Positions 38,644 to 48,550 of a stretch of DNA of 64,000 nt are shown here, one piece after another. Position 1 is the stretch's first letter, and every line of letters starts with the position of its first letter. The position numbers were made by a program, and so were the translations under genes. The notes below the pieces were generated by a model, which was given only the letters and a program-made list of their open reading frames with translations, was not told the DNA's origin and ran no database searches. The DNA comes from Cylindrospermum sp. NIES-4074 (GTDB lineage: Bacteria > Cyanobacteriota > Cyanobacteriia > Cyanobacteriales > Nostocaceae): positions 6,674,148-6,738,147 of the forward strand of contig AP018269.1 of NCBI GenBank assembly GCA_003994795.1. The letters are read 5' to 3'.

Positions 38644-39007
38644 CGATTTCTGTCTTAAAAGTTACCCAAATTTAGTTTTTTGGATAATGTTAACAAAAAT
38701 ATAAGCCTTTTAGTTGTTGCTAACCCTCTAATAACCCTACTGTGATGCAATTTTGTCATAATTTGGTAAGCAAAACAGCATATTGTTTAAGCACTACAAA
38801 ATTTATCATGAAAGAAGTCAGCAGTTAGGAGCTAGAATTCAGCATAAATTCTGTACGAGTGACAAATGTATTCTTTCCTGTACGATTATCTGTGTGCATC
38901 TGTGGTTGCATTTTCCTAAAGTTATCTTTTGCAAGAGACGCCATGAGTTGCATTCACAAAAAAAGGATGAAAATGTTTTTTGTTCCACTCAGCACTATTT
39001 TGAATGA

Positions 39008-41215
39008 CTAAATAACTAGGGATTTTAAATCATGGAGAACTGCGGCAGCAGATTGATAACGTTCGCTAAAATGGTAGCAAACCATCTTATTTAAAATTGC
39101 CGCGAATTCTTTACTAACTGGCGTAGTTTTTCGCCACATGACATTACCTGTTTCTGGATTTGGCTGGAGTTCTTGGGGCGAAATCCCAGTGATGGCTTGA
39201 ATCCCAATTATTCCTAAAGCATAAATATCACTACATAAGCGGGGATGACCAGCAAACTGCTCTGGTGGTGCATAACCCCTTGTCCCTATGGCTACGGTTG
39301 CCAATTCTGTTTCTTGACTAGTTGGTGGTTGCATCAATTTCACTGCACCAAAATCAATTAATACCAGTCTATTATCTTGAGCGCATCTAATAATATTAGT
39401 CGGTTTGATATCCCGGTGAATTACACGATGCTGGTGAACAAATGCCAGAACTTCTAAAATTCCTTTGAGCATATCGATGACAAAAGATTCATTTTTCTTA
39501 CCTTTAACAGGCGGTAATTCTTCACTCAGCATATGTCCGGTAATATATTCTTCCACTAAATAAAACTCTTGGTTATCTTCAAAATATGCCAGTAGTTCGG
39601 GAATTTGATGATGTTTCCCCAAAATTTGCAAAATTTCGGCTTCAGTGTTAAATAGTCTGCGAGCAACTTGCAAAAAGTTGGCATCGTGGCGGGCTGGTAC
39701 TAACTGCTTAACTACACAAATAGGATTACCCGGCCGCTGAATATCTGTTGCTAAATAAGTGCGACTAAATCCACCTGCACCCAGGACTTTGGAGATTTTG
39801 TAGCGTCCACCCAAAAGTAAATCACCAGTTTTGATTGCTGATGTCTCAATTCTCACGGCTAAGTGATGATGTTGGTCGGTGATTGCTGCTTGTTCATTTA
39901 AGAGAACGCTTAATTGTGCGATCGCCTCTTGTTGTTTTTCCACTTGCAAAATCATCACCTGAGTTTGCTGCTGAGACTGGTAAGTAGCATAAACCATGAC
40001 ACCAACAGCACTCATTATCAAAGCGAGTCCAGGGGGAATCAACGGTATCCATACAGCTTGAAGAAACAAACCAGCGCCGATACCCACCAAACCAGTCAGG
40101 GTGAAAACTCCCACCACTAGCAACAGCACAGGATGTCGCCATTGCCATGCCAAAACACCACCAATCACCGACCAACCCCAAACCCAGACAAATTCAGCCC
40201 ACTCGGGCCAGTAAGAAATTAGGGGTCGCCCATCTAGCACAGTACTCAGAATTTGACTGACAGTCTGTGCATGAATAAAAACAGTAGGTATTCTAGCTGG
40301 TTGTTGTGACAAAGCACTGTAGGGCGTATAGTAGCCAGGACTAACACTAGCAGCCGTAGTCCCAATAATTACAATATTGTCTTTGACTAAATTGGGGTTT
40401 AGTTGATCTTGGAGAACTTGTGTTAGGGTTACTTGCTGGGCGAGGCGATGAGGGTAACGGTAATTTAACAATATTTGGTAGCCATTTGCATCTGTCTGTT
40501 GGTAGCTGCCAGCATTTGGATCTAGACGGGGAAAAAGGACGTTACCGACCTGAAATTCTTTGTTTTTAGTAAAGTTGTATTTGATTCCTTGTTTGTCTAG
40601 ATAACTAATTGCTAGTAGGGCAGCAAATGAAAATTGCGCTGTACATTTCTTATTTGTATGTGTAGAGTTGGCAAATAATAAACTACGGCGGAGAACCTGG
40701 TCATTCTCGTTGTCAGTAATTACATCGTTAAAACCGACATTATCTATAGGAAAATTGGGTGGTGGGGGAACTTCTGCTCTGCCCATGTTGCTGTACAAGC
40801 AAGTGCTGATAATGTTATCTTTATTTTGAAGATTAGCTGCTAAATTTGCTTGTTCTGGTTGGTAAAGATTTAACCCAATGACACGCGGTTGATAAGACTC
40901 TATTTTTGCTAATAATCGATTAATTGTGCCCTCTGACAAAGGCCATTTCTCTCGTTCCAGATCCTCTTGGGTGATGGTAACTAGCAAAATCCGCCCATCA
41001 AGTGCTTCCACAGGACGCGATCGCAACATTTGGTCATAAATTCTTAACTCCCAAGGTTGCAACCATTTGAGTTCCCGCCCTCCCCACACCATAGCGGTGA
41101 CTCCCACACTAGCAACCAGAATAATTTGCAGCCAATTGTTACCGGGGGCAGTTTCACGGGAACCCTGATCTTTTACCAACACGTTACGGAATTTTGCTAA
41201 GAGTCCATTAATCAC
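39008..41215 (-). CDS. CHASE2-domain serine/threonine protein kinase
   Basis: This 735-residue membrane kinase has an N-terminal membrane helix (about residues 29-45) and an extracytoplasmic CHASE2 sensor domain (about 50-330, with DGRILLVTITQEDLE and VIIGTTAASVSPGYYTPY). Two to three membrane helices follow (about 345-415), then a short coiled coil and a Hanks-type kinase (about 465-735). Kinase motifs are LGAGGFSRTYLA, ICVVKQL, HRDIKPTN, DFGAVK and IGTRGYAPPEQ. Translation seems to start at GTG 41215. Its kinase domain is closely similar in wording to that of the SH3 kinase at 7165-9084 (PGNPICVVK, GHTLSEEL/GHMLSEEL), so the two are paralogues. Confidence 0.93.
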   Translation of the reverse strand: MINGLLAKFRNVLVKDQGSRETAPGNNWLQIILVASVGVTAMVWGGRELKWLQPWELRIYDQMLRSRPVEALDGRILLVTITQEDLEREKWPLSEGTINRLLAKIESYQPRVIGLNLYQPEQANLAANLQNKDNIISTCLYSNMGRAEVPPPPNFPIDNVGFNDVITDNENDQVLRRSLLFANSTHTNKKCTAQFSFAALLAISYLDKQGIKYNFTKNKEFQVGNVLFPRLDPNAGSYQQTDANGYQILLNYRYPHRLAQQVTLTQVLQDQLNPNLVKDNIVIIGTTAASVSPGYYTPYSALSQQPARIPTVFIHAQTVSQILSTVLDGRPLISYWPEWAEFVWVWGWSVIGGVLAWQWRHPVLLLVVGVFTLTGLVGIGAGLFLQAVWIPLIPPGLALIMSAVGVMVYATYQSQQQTQVMILQVEKQQEAIAQLSVLLNEQAAITDQHHHLAVRIETSAIKTGDLLLGGRYKISKVLGAGGFSRTYLATDIQRPGNPICVVKQLVPARHDANFLQVARRLFNTEAEILQILGKHHQIPELLAYFEDNQEFYLVEEYITGHMLSEELPPVKGKKNESFVIDMLKGILEVLAFVHQHRVIHRDIKPTNIIRCAQDNRLVLIDFGAVKLMQPPTSQETELATVAIGTRGYAPPEQFAGHPRLCSDIYALGIIGIQAITGISPQELQPNPETGNVMWRKTTPVSKEFAAILNKMVCYHFSERYQSAAAVLHDLKSLVI

Positions 41216-41303
41216 AGTACTACGGCAGTAGCCTGAATTTGGTAGATGTTGCAGAACTGGAAGTTAACAGCCAAGAACCTGAGCTTCTATCTAATGTAGC
41301 AAT

Positions 41304-41585
41304 TTAATCTGTTTCCGATTGTTGAATATTCTCAACAGGTTTGCTAATTGTGAAAGAAATCGGCTTGGTTGATGGGGTGGGTAAATTTAACTGGGGTGGT
41401 TCTGGTGATATTTCGCTCGTTGTCTCACTGAAATAGGAACCAATAATTTTATCGTAGTTGGAAGCAACAGCTAAAAACGCCCCTCCCAAAATATAGATAG
41501 GTAATGGCAGGTTAACTTCTTTTATCCAGTCGAAAAATTCCGCCAAGGCAAACAGCACGAAAAAGCAGGCAAGCCAAACCCTCAT
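41304..41585 (-). CDS. Small membrane protein, unknown function (93 aa)
   Basis: The protein has two hydrophobic segments (about residues 3-17 and 28-46) separated by a short acidic loop. A polar tail rich in Pro, Ser and Thr follows (PEPPQLNLPTPSTKPISF). It lies 89 bp upstream of the CHASE2 kinase start on the same strand and may share its transcript, which would make it a candidate membrane partner of the kinase. No family was recognised. Confidence 0.65.
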   Translation of the reverse strand: MRVWLACFFVLFALAEFFDWIKEVNLPLPIYILGGAFLAVASNYDKIIGSYFSETTSEISPEPPQLNLPTPSTKPISFTISKPVENIQQSETD

Positions 41586-41814
41586 GTTTTCATCCCCTGC
41601 ATCAAAACTATTCTACATATTAGATTAAACAGCTTGCATAATACTTGATGTGCGACACAATCACAATCGGCAGGTAATTAGCAATGGTTAATTGGCTACT
41701 AACGCCTTACTGATTTTGCATCACTCCAGTCAAAAAAATAAGTAAGCTTTGTAATCCTTGACTTTTTCCCAGGTTTGTAGTCAGCCTATAAACCCTCACT
41801 GCTAGGTTTTAACT

Positions 41815-43125
41815 CTAATTTGACTGAGTAATAATGCCCAATTGTGCATATATCGGATGTACTATTTTTCTGATAGTAGGCAACTTTCTAGAAAATAAGT
41901 AGGCTCCAATCACACAACAAAGACCACCGAATAACAAAGCATTGGCGATACCAATTGTACTTGCTAATCCGCCAAAAAATAAATTACCAAAAGGCAGTAT
42001 TCCCAAAAAAGTTGTCATAAATATGCTAGTAACTCTACCTCTTTTATCTTCTTCTACTAAGATAACTTGCATGAAATTATTAATTGAAGCTAGAGTTAAA
42101 GTCAGATTTAATCCTATGAGGAAGATGAGGAATAAACAAATTTGTAGGTTTGTTGAATGGGAAAAACATATTAATGATAATCCGAGAATTGCACTAGAGC
42201 GGGCTATGATTAATTCTAGTCCCACAACCATTTTACGCGACATGAGATAAAAACCAGAAACGATGGAACCAAAAGCAGCAGATGTCATCAGATATCCCAT
42301 AGTTTCGGCGTTACCCTTGAGGATTTCTTGAGCAAAAATAGGCATTAAATTCACATAAGTCATCGCCATAAAGCAAGTTGTTATTTGCAGCATTAAAAGA
42401 TATTTAAGAGGAAGAAATTCATAAGCAAAAACAAATCCTTCCTTGAGATTCTGCCAAATTTTAGAGCTTTTGGATAGCGAATTTTGGGGAACTGGCTTAA
42501 GTTTAACTGTCAAGATGGCAGATACCAGCGGTAGATAGCTAATGGCATCTACTAAAAAGCATGAAGCTGCTCCGGATCTGGCAATTAGTATACCTCCAAT
42601 CATGGGACTGACAAATTTAGCTGTATTAATCAAGAATGAATGCACAGCCATTGCACTATAAGTATTTTCCTTTTTATCTACAAGTCTGGGGATAATTACT
42701 TGACGCGCGGGCAAATCAAAAGCTTTAACTAAACCCTGCAAGATGCCAATGATAATAATAGATGTAAAATCGATGCGATCGCTAATAGTGAGAAATGTGA
42801 GTGTAGAAGATAGCAAGATAGACACTAGCTGGGTAGTTAGTAGTACATATCGTAAGTTCCAACGATCCAGCAATACACCTGCTATGGGTGTAATAATCAA
42901 GCCCATAGCCTGATTTGTGAATCCAGCTACACCAACTAACATGGCTGAATTAGTTAATTGATAAACCATCCACACTAAAGCAATTTGAGTCATCCAAGAG
43001 CCAAAAAAAGATAAGCTCTCTCCAATAACGAAGCAAGAAAAATTCTCAGATTTAAGCGCAGGTGGAACTTCAAAAGAAAACCCAAGTTTGCCTTTTTCAG
43101 AATTTTCTCTATGACTATGTAGCAT
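41815..43125 (-). CDS. MFS transporter (EntS/MFS_3-like)
   Basis: This 436-residue secondary transporter has twelve predicted membrane helices. Family marks include FFGSWMTQIALVWMVYQLT at the first helix and the loop motif GVLLDRWNLRYVLL between helices 2 and 3. The ARQVIIPRLVDKKE segment is typical of the MFS_3 branch, which includes enterobactin exporter EntS and macrolide exporters. Substrate cannot be told; there is no siderophore gene nearby. A good ribosome-binding site (aggaaa) precedes the ATG. The 387-bp spacer upstream contains the OYE terminator and AT-rich text. Confidence 0.9.
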   Translation of the reverse strand: MLHSHRENSEKGKLGFSFEVPPALKSENFSCFVIGESLSFFGSWMTQIALVWMVYQLTNSAMLVGVAGFTNQAMGLIITPIAGVLLDRWNLRYVLLTTQLVSILLSSTLTFLTISDRIDFTSIIIIGILQGLVKAFDLPARQVIIPRLVDKKENTYSAMAVHSFLINTAKFVSPMIGGILIARSGAASCFLVDAISYLPLVSAILTVKLKPVPQNSLSKSSKIWQNLKEGFVFAYEFLPLKYLLMLQITTCFMAMTYVNLMPIFAQEILKGNAETMGYLMTSAAFGSIVSGFYLMSRKMVVGLELIIARSSAILGLSLICFSHSTNLQICLFLIFLIGLNLTLTLASINNFMQVILVEEDKRGRVTSIFMTTFLGILPFGNLFFGGLASTIGIANALLFGGLCCVIGAYLFSRKLPTIRKIVHPIYAQLGIITQSN

Positions 43126-43432
43126 TAATATTTCCTGTTTTATATGTTTTGATAGTCAGAACTGACACACGCTGAATGCAAATCAGGTGTGTTAGTCTTT
43201 GTTAACCCTACTCACCCCCCTGTTTTAGAGGGTGTAAGTCTTACCAGTGTTAGTGATCAAGTTTTAGATGACTCGCACATTACCAGCCTTAATTGAGTAT
43301 TAGTGTAACTTAATATTAGATATGCAGAAGGTTAGTATACTTACTATTAGACTAGAATTAAAGGGAAATAATATCGTTAATTTTTGTATTAATAAAGACT
43401 TAGTATTTGCTTTAAAGTGATATAAAACACTC

Positions 43433-43475
43433 TATCCCTAAACCTCGACAACTTGGTAGCTAGGGTTTAGGGATA
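43433..43475 (-). terminator. 12-bp perfect hairpin downstream of the OYE gene
   Basis: The arms tatccctaaacc and ggtttagggata pair perfectly over 12 bp. The element lies about 40 bp beyond the stop of the minus-strand oxidoreductase gene. On that strand it is followed by gagtgttttata, a weak U-tract. Confidence 0.6.
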
Positions 43476-43512
43476 AAGTTTTAAGTATTTAGCTGATTAC
43501 TTAAATGATATA

Positions 43513-44580
43513 TTACACCCAAGCTCGTTCATATTGAACAGGCCAGGGTTGATCTAGTCCGAGTTCTTTGGCGGCAGAGTGGGGCCAGTAAGGATTACGG
43601 AGCAGTTCACGCCCTAACAGCACAATGTCAGCTGCTCCTGTGCGAATAATTTGGTCTGCTTGTTCTGGGGATGTAATTAAGCCCACAGCACCAGTCAGGA
43701 TATTTGCTTCCCGGCGGATGCGATCGCTAAACTGAATCTGATAACCTGGTTTAACTGGTATCTTGACACCCGGAATGATGCCCCCAGATGAGCAGTCAAT
43801 TAAATCCACGCCCAAAGACTTGAGGATCTTGCTGAAAGCGATACTTTGCTCAATGTCCCAACCCTGATCTACCCAATCGGTGGCAGAGATGCGAACCCAA
43901 AGTGGATAAGCTTCAGGCCAAACCTCACGCACTGCTTGGACAACTTCTCTTACCAGCCGGGTACGGTTGTCAAAGCTACCACCATAATCATCTGTGCGCT
44001 GGTTAGAAAGGGGTGAGAGAAACTGGTGCAGCAGGTAGCCGTGGGCGGCATGAATTTCCACCACCTTAAATCCGGCTTGTAGAGAACGTTTGGCAGCTTG
44101 AACAAAGGCGTTAATTACTTCCTGAATGCCTTGTAGACTCAGGGCTTCTGGCACTGGGCTATCTTGATTAAAGGCGATCGCACTACTAGAAACGACAGGA
44201 CGCCAGCCCCCCTGAGATTCATCCACTGCTTTCCCCCCTTGACTGGGTTTAGCAGTGCTAGCTTTTCTGCCTGCATGGGCGAGTTGGATACCTGCAACCG
44301 CGCCAAAGTTATCAACTAACTCCACAATTTTGGCTAAAGTTTCTATGTGTTCATCTGACCAGATTCCCAAATCTTCGGGACTAATGCGCCCGCGAGGCTC
44401 TACAGCCGCCGCTTCTGTGAATACTAAACCTGCACCGCCAACTGCTCTTGTTGTCAAATGAACTAAGTGCCAGTCGTTAGCATATCCATCTGTACTGGAA
44501 TATTGACACATGGGAGAAACAGCAATGCGGTTGCGAAAGCTGACTTCACGAATCTTGAGTGGTTCAAACAGATGTGCCAT
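43513..44580 (-). CDS. NADH:flavin oxidoreductase, old yellow enzyme family (YqjM-like)
   Basis: This 355-residue FMN-dependent ene-reductase has the TIM-barrel layout of OYE. The N-terminus FEPLKIREVSFRNRIAVSPM is followed by CQYSS, where Cys after SPM is the class III/YqjM flavin-tuning residue. Substrate-binding motifs are QLAHAGRKAS and EIHAAHGYLLHQFLSPLSNQ, and GSFDNRTRLVREVV is also present. It would reduce activated C=C bonds of unsaturated carbonyls using NAD(P)H. The protein lacks the C-terminal Fe-S and dehydrogenase domains of larger homologues. It is monocistronic. Confidence 0.94.
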   Translation of the reverse strand: MAHLFEPLKIREVSFRNRIAVSPMCQYSSTDGYANDWHLVHLTTRAVGGAGLVFTEAAAVEPRGRISPEDLGIWSDEHIETLAKIVELVDNFGAVAGIQLAHAGRKASTAKPSQGGKAVDESQGGWRPVVSSSAIAFNQDSPVPEALSLQGIQEVINAFVQAAKRSLQAGFKVVEIHAAHGYLLHQFLSPLSNQRTDDYGGSFDNRTRLVREVVQAVREVWPEAYPLWVRISATDWVDQGWDIEQSIAFSKILKSLGVDLIDCSSGGIIPGVKIPVKPGYQIQFSDRIRREANILTGAVGLITSPEQADQIIRTGAADIVLLGRELLRNPYWPHSAAKELGLDQPWPVQYERAWV

Positions 44581-44641
44581 TGGTATTGACCGATACTTTT
44601 TTTTATCGTTTTATGCTGAGTTTATGCTATCAAATCAGCAT

Positions 44642-47272
44642 CTACTTCCCATCTTGGAGGATCTCTGTGGCTTGTTGAGCAGAAAGCGGTCGATAAAATA
44701 TAAACCCTTGAACATCATCGCAGTTAATTGACCTTAAAAACTCCAGTTCTTCTGGCTTTTCTACCCCTTCAGCAGTCAGCCTTAAGCCTAAGCTTTGTCC
44801 TAAGGTAACTATAGCCTGGATGATATGAGCTACTTTGACATCTGTCGTCAATTCGCGGATGAAAGAGCTATCGATTTTCAGACTATGAAGTGGTAACAAC
44901 TGGAGACGGGAAAGGGAAGAATGACCTGTACCAAAGTCATCAATGGAGAGGTAAACGCCCATCTCCTCCAAATTCTTCAGCACATCTGTAGTGAAGTTGA
45001 GATCCTCAATGGCGATCGTTTCTGTAATCTCTAACTCTAAAAAGTGAGGCTCTAGTCCCGTTTCAGCAAGAATCTTAGCTACTGTCTCTACCAACTTAGG
45101 TTGGCGGAACTGCTTAACAGAAAGATTAACTGCGATCGTTAAGTTAGGCAATCCCGCTTCTTGCCAAGCTTTATTCTGACTGCAAGCTTCCCGTAGCACC
45201 CATTCGCCAATAGGGACAATTAAACCACTTTCTTCCGCCAAAGGAATGAAGACATTAGGCGCGACTATTCCCATCTCAGGATGATGCCAGCGCAATAGAG
45301 CTTCCATGCCAGTAATTTTCCCGGTGGCGATATTGACACGAGGCTGATAATATACTGCCAATTCTTTCCGCTCTAAGACATGGCGCAGACTCTTCTCTAA
45401 ACTCAACAGTTCAGGAGTCTTAGAATTCAGGGATACGCTATAGAATTGGTAGTTATTCCTCCCCTCGTCTTTGGCGTAATACAAAGCAGCATCGGCGTGT
45501 TGGATTAGAGTTTCAGCATCAGGACTATTTTCATCAAGCAGCGCAATACCCAAGCTGGCACTCACATAAAGTTCGTGTCCTTGGAGATAAAAGGCATTTT
45601 CTAAGGCTTGTAACATTTTCTGAGCTACCTGGGCTACCTCTCCAATCTGAGTAATTTGGGGTAGTAGGATAGTGAATTCATCACCTCCCCAACGAGCAAT
45701 GGTGTCCCACGGTCTCAGGGAATCGCTCAATCTTTGAGCTACATTTTGTAATAATTCGTCTCCCAGTGTATGTCCCAAAGTATCATTAATGATCTTGAAG
45801 CGATCTAGGTCGAGGAACATGACAGCTAAACTTTCTTGATTCTGTGCTGCCTTGGGTAATGCTCTAGCAAGTATATCGTTAAATAGCAAGCGATTGGGTA
45901 ATCCAGTGAGCAGGTCATGAAGGGCCTGATAGCGAATCTTTTCCTCCACATGCTGACGCTGCCGAGCGCCACTGATACTAGCAGCCAAGGTTAAGAGGGT
46001 AGATTCTTCGTGCTTTGACCAATGACGCTCTGAGGTGCAATCTACCAAGCCCAAGTAGCCCCAAAATTTTTCCTCTAATTGCAGGGGTACCAGGAGCAGA
46101 GATTGAATGCCGTGTTTAGTGAGAATTTCTTGTTCAGCAGCAGGAAATTCTTGGATAAGTCCGCTAATAGACTCTCTGTTAGAGAGGGCAGCGTACCAGC
46201 GCCCTAGCCCAGAAGTTCGATAACACTGATTTTGCCAGTGGCTGTGGGAAGCTTCAACACCAGAGCGGGTCCATTCAAACCGCAGACTTACCGCCATTTC
46301 TCCCGTAACCATGTGGGGATGGTTTTGGAAGAGATAGACACGATCCACCCCAGAGGCTTCTCCTAAGGCAGCGAGCGCTTTATTAATGGCTGTCTCAAAC
46401 TCCATTTCTGCCAACAAATAATTGGCGGCTTCTGCAACTGCTTGTAACAAGCGATCGCGTTGGTGCAGTTCTGCTTCAGCTTGCTTCTGCTCAGTAATTT
46501 CTCTAATTATAAAGGTTCTAATTAAATCACTTTCAGGAAGATAGTGAACGGACTGTTCAAAAATTTCTCCGCTAACTTCTATTTCCCGCACAAAAGAATT
46601 TCCCTCTTGATTCTGAACTGCACGCAGGAGTTCTGCCAGGATAGGGTGCTGGTTGCCGATTTTCCTGATGTCGGGAAATTTGAAAGCAGCAGCTGGATTG
46701 AGATAGGTAACAATTCCCTCTAAATCCATCTCAATAATTGGATTAGGGATGAGTTCAGGAAAGGAAGCAAGACGAGCTAAGGCGCTCTCATTAGCTCCTT
46801 CCAAGTTCGCATCGCGAAGCACTAAAGTTTCAAAGGGATTAGCTGGACTGGCTTGTTCTAACAGAAACCTAGACAGGTCTTCGGCTTCGCAAGATTCAGA
46901 AAACGCTTGTTCCGACAGGTTGGAAATAGCATAGTATTTGGCCTGAGCTTGATGATTGCCAAAAGAAATTATGTCTCCATGCTGGAGTTTATGAGAAAAG
47001 CATTTAGTGCCATTAATGAATAAGCCGTTGGTACTTCTTTTGCCCTTGAAGTTGCCATCGATGACCTGAAAGCCATATTGGTCAGTATCTGGAACAGTTA
47101 CTCGCAATAAAATCGCATGTTGCCTTGATACAGACCGGGAGTGGAGGACAATAGCGTTCCTCAAATCTCGTCCAAGAGAGTAAGTAGCCTCTAACAGGGG
47201 GATAGTTCGCTGCCCTTGCAGGTCTTGGAGTACCAATAAGTGGCGTATTTTTTCCCGCTCATTTCCTGGCAT
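44642..47272 (-). CDS. FHA-PAS-GAF-GGDEF-EAL signalling protein
   Basis: This 876-residue cytosolic protein would make and/or break cyclic di-GMP. Domains in order are FHA (about 12-110, with YSLGRDLRNAIVLHSRSVSR and NGLFING), PAS (about 170-260), GAF (about 280-440), GGDEF (about 450-605) and EAL (about 625-870). The cyclase motif is intact (RWGGDEFTILLPQ), as is the phosphodiesterase motif (MEALLRWHHPEMG, with DDFGTGHSSLSRL). Both activities are therefore possible. The FHA domain suggests control by a phosphothreonine partner, and the window encodes two Ser/Thr kinases. Its start overlaps the end of an upstream XRE-like gene by 14 bp. Confidence 0.93.
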   Translation of the reverse strand: MPGNEREKIRHLLVLQDLQGQRTIPLLEATYSLGRDLRNAIVLHSRSVSRQHAILLRVTVPDTDQYGFQVIDGNFKGKRSTNGLFINGTKCFSHKLQHGDIISFGNHQAQAKYYAISNLSEQAFSESCEAEDLSRFLLEQASPANPFETLVLRDANLEGANESALARLASFPELIPNPIIEMDLEGIVTYLNPAAAFKFPDIRKIGNQHPILAELLRAVQNQEGNSFVREIEVSGEIFEQSVHYLPESDLIRTFIIREITEQKQAEAELHQRDRLLQAVAEAANYLLAEMEFETAINKALAALGEASGVDRVYLFQNHPHMVTGEMAVSLRFEWTRSGVEASHSHWQNQCYRTSGLGRWYAALSNRESISGLIQEFPAAEQEILTKHGIQSLLLVPLQLEEKFWGYLGLVDCTSERHWSKHEESTLLTLAASISGARQRQHVEEKIRYQALHDLLTGLPNRLLFNDILARALPKAAQNQESLAVMFLDLDRFKIINDTLGHTLGDELLQNVAQRLSDSLRPWDTIARWGGDEFTILLPQITQIGEVAQVAQKMLQALENAFYLQGHELYVSASLGIALLDENSPDAETLIQHADAALYYAKDEGRNNYQFYSVSLNSKTPELLSLEKSLRHVLERKELAVYYQPRVNIATGKITGMEALLRWHHPEMGIVAPNVFIPLAEESGLIVPIGEWVLREACSQNKAWQEAGLPNLTIAVNLSVKQFRQPKLVETVAKILAETGLEPHFLELEITETIAIEDLNFTTDVLKNLEEMGVYLSIDDFGTGHSSLSRLQLLPLHSLKIDSSFIRELTTDVKVAHIIQAIVTLGQSLGLRLTAEGVEKPEELEFLRSINCDDVQGFIFYRPLSAQQATEILQDGK

Positions 47273-47540
47273 GGCTTTTCCTCAAATTTTCGCAAAAATA
47301 CTGCTCCCATAATTCCTGACTATCAGCTCCCATTTTTGGGAAATGCTGCTCAATGAACTTTTTTGCCATCTGTGAGGGGGTGGTCTGGCCATTCTCCCAG
47401 GAATTAACCCTCTGGAATGAACTGCCCATCTCTCCTACCAGTTTTTCCGTAGGGAGTCCTGGACATTCTTTCAACTCAAGAGCAAAATTGGCAGACTTTG
47501 GCCATGCTTTTACTATCTCCACTTTTTCCTGCCCAAACAC
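47259..47540 (-). CDS. Small XRE-like helix-turn-helix protein (93 aa)
   Basis: The middle of the protein, LPTEKLVGEMGSSFQRVNSW followed by ENGQTTPS, matches the XRE-type helix-turn-helix (recognition helix then WENG turn). The C-terminal third is helical and acidic. Start is GTG 47540 with only weak translation signals. It overlaps the FHA-GGDEF-EAL gene by 14 bp, so the two are co-expressed. It may regulate the operon or act as a phosphoprotein partner of the FHA domain; this is inference. Confidence 0.7.
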   Translation of the reverse strand: MFGQEKVEIVKAWPKSANFALELKECPGLPTEKLVGEMGSSFQRVNSWENGQTTPSQMAKKFIEQHFPKMGADSQELWEQYFCENLRKSHARK

Positions 47541-48041
47541 CCAGAATGAAATTAAATACTTAAGATAACATATGGTATATTTGCGGTCTTTTTATAAGAG
47601 TGAGAAAAAATCCTCAGAAAACTGAAATCCCTTGCTATTAATTTAATCAGAGCGCCAAATTTAAATAAAAATATGTATATATATTCATATTAAGCAATTT
47701 TTAGTTAAATATAAATTAAGTATATGAATTTGATGTTATAATTATCACTGCTTGTGTAAGGCTTGTAAATAAACGTAACTCTTTCAGGGTCATTGCTGCT
47801 TGCAGGTATGAAGCAATAGATTTTGCTTTCAGACTCATTTGGCGATGTTCAACAACCTAAAGCAATACCTACTGTAGAATTAATTATCAGAGTTAATTAA
47901 ATATTTATGCAACTTGGCAAATAGTTTTATATTTCTTTACAAATCTCCTCTAAGGAACATGGATTTAATATCTTGCTTTCCTGCTACCAGTTGTTAACAG
48001 CACTTCTGAATTCTGAGGACTGACAAATTGATTATTTTTTG

Positions 48042-48091
48042 ATAAAAAGAGAGTGGGAGTAGGCATATCAAGCGCCATTAATCTCCCACTC
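48042..48091 (-). terminator. Hairpin with U-run, minus strand
   Basis: A 9-bp perfect stem, gagtgggag (48051-48059) with ctcccactc (48083-48091), is followed on the minus strand by tctttttatc. No protein gene ends nearby on that strand, so it most likely ends a non-coding RNA. Confidence 0.7.
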
Positions 48092-48371
48092 AGCCATTTG
48101 CTGCTGGAGCGTCAGGAATATGTATAGACGCTGCCCGTTATTTAGGGGGCTAATGCGGAAGTCAACGACAACACCCATACATAGTTACTATTCCTGTTGC
48201 AGCAAAGGCGAAACCTAATTATTAATATTTGCTTGCTCAAGTATTAGGCTGCAAATTTTTGGTAGATATACTTTATTTGTCCTTTGATAAACATGAGATA
48301 GACAGTTTTTTCAAGAGTTATATCTTAAATGTAGTAGCCCCTGATAACAACACCCTTGAAGTCGTTTATCT
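48043..48371 (-). ncRNA. Predicted non-coding RNA of about 330 nt
   Basis: The transcript is predicted from the TAAATT box at 48378-48383 (start near 48371) to the terminator at 48042-48091. Only trivially short frames (for example one of 16 codons) occur inside. Boundaries rest on promoter and terminator signals alone. Confidence 0.4.
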
Positions 48372-48377
48372 TTTATA

Positions 48378-48418
48378 AATTTAGCTTAGTTAATCAGAGA
48401 GTAGTTGCCAAATTGGCA
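48378..48418 (-). promoter_or_regulatory. Promoter module, variant half-site (copy 4)
   Basis: On the minus strand, TGCCAATTTGGCA (48418-48406) is followed after 22 nt by TAAATT (48383-48378). The first half-site differs from TGGCA by one base, making this copy palindromic. Spacing and -10 box match the three other copies. Confidence 0.5.
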
Positions 48419-48509
48419 TTTTTTTAAATTTCTCTAATTGCTCATCTCTAACTCTTGAAAAAGTATAAATTTGCTAAAGAATCAGTAAGATAAATCAAAT
48501 AACCTATAT

Positions 48510-48550
48510 ATTTTACGTTTATAACTCTAAATTTGGATGCCATTTTGCCA
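48510..48550 (-). promoter_or_regulatory. Promoter module TGGCA-N3-TGGCA, 22 nt, TAAAAT (copy 3)
   Basis: On the minus strand, TGGCAAAATGGCA (48550-48538) is followed after 22 nt by TAAAAT (48515-48510). It lies 132 bp upstream of copy 4 in tandem, the same arrangement as the pair at 25.5 kb. Confidence 0.55.

Noticed and set aside
38783-39007. 74-residue frame upstream of amt
   Set aside because: The translation is Cys/His-rich by chance and the DNA contains common intergenic strings; no start signals.
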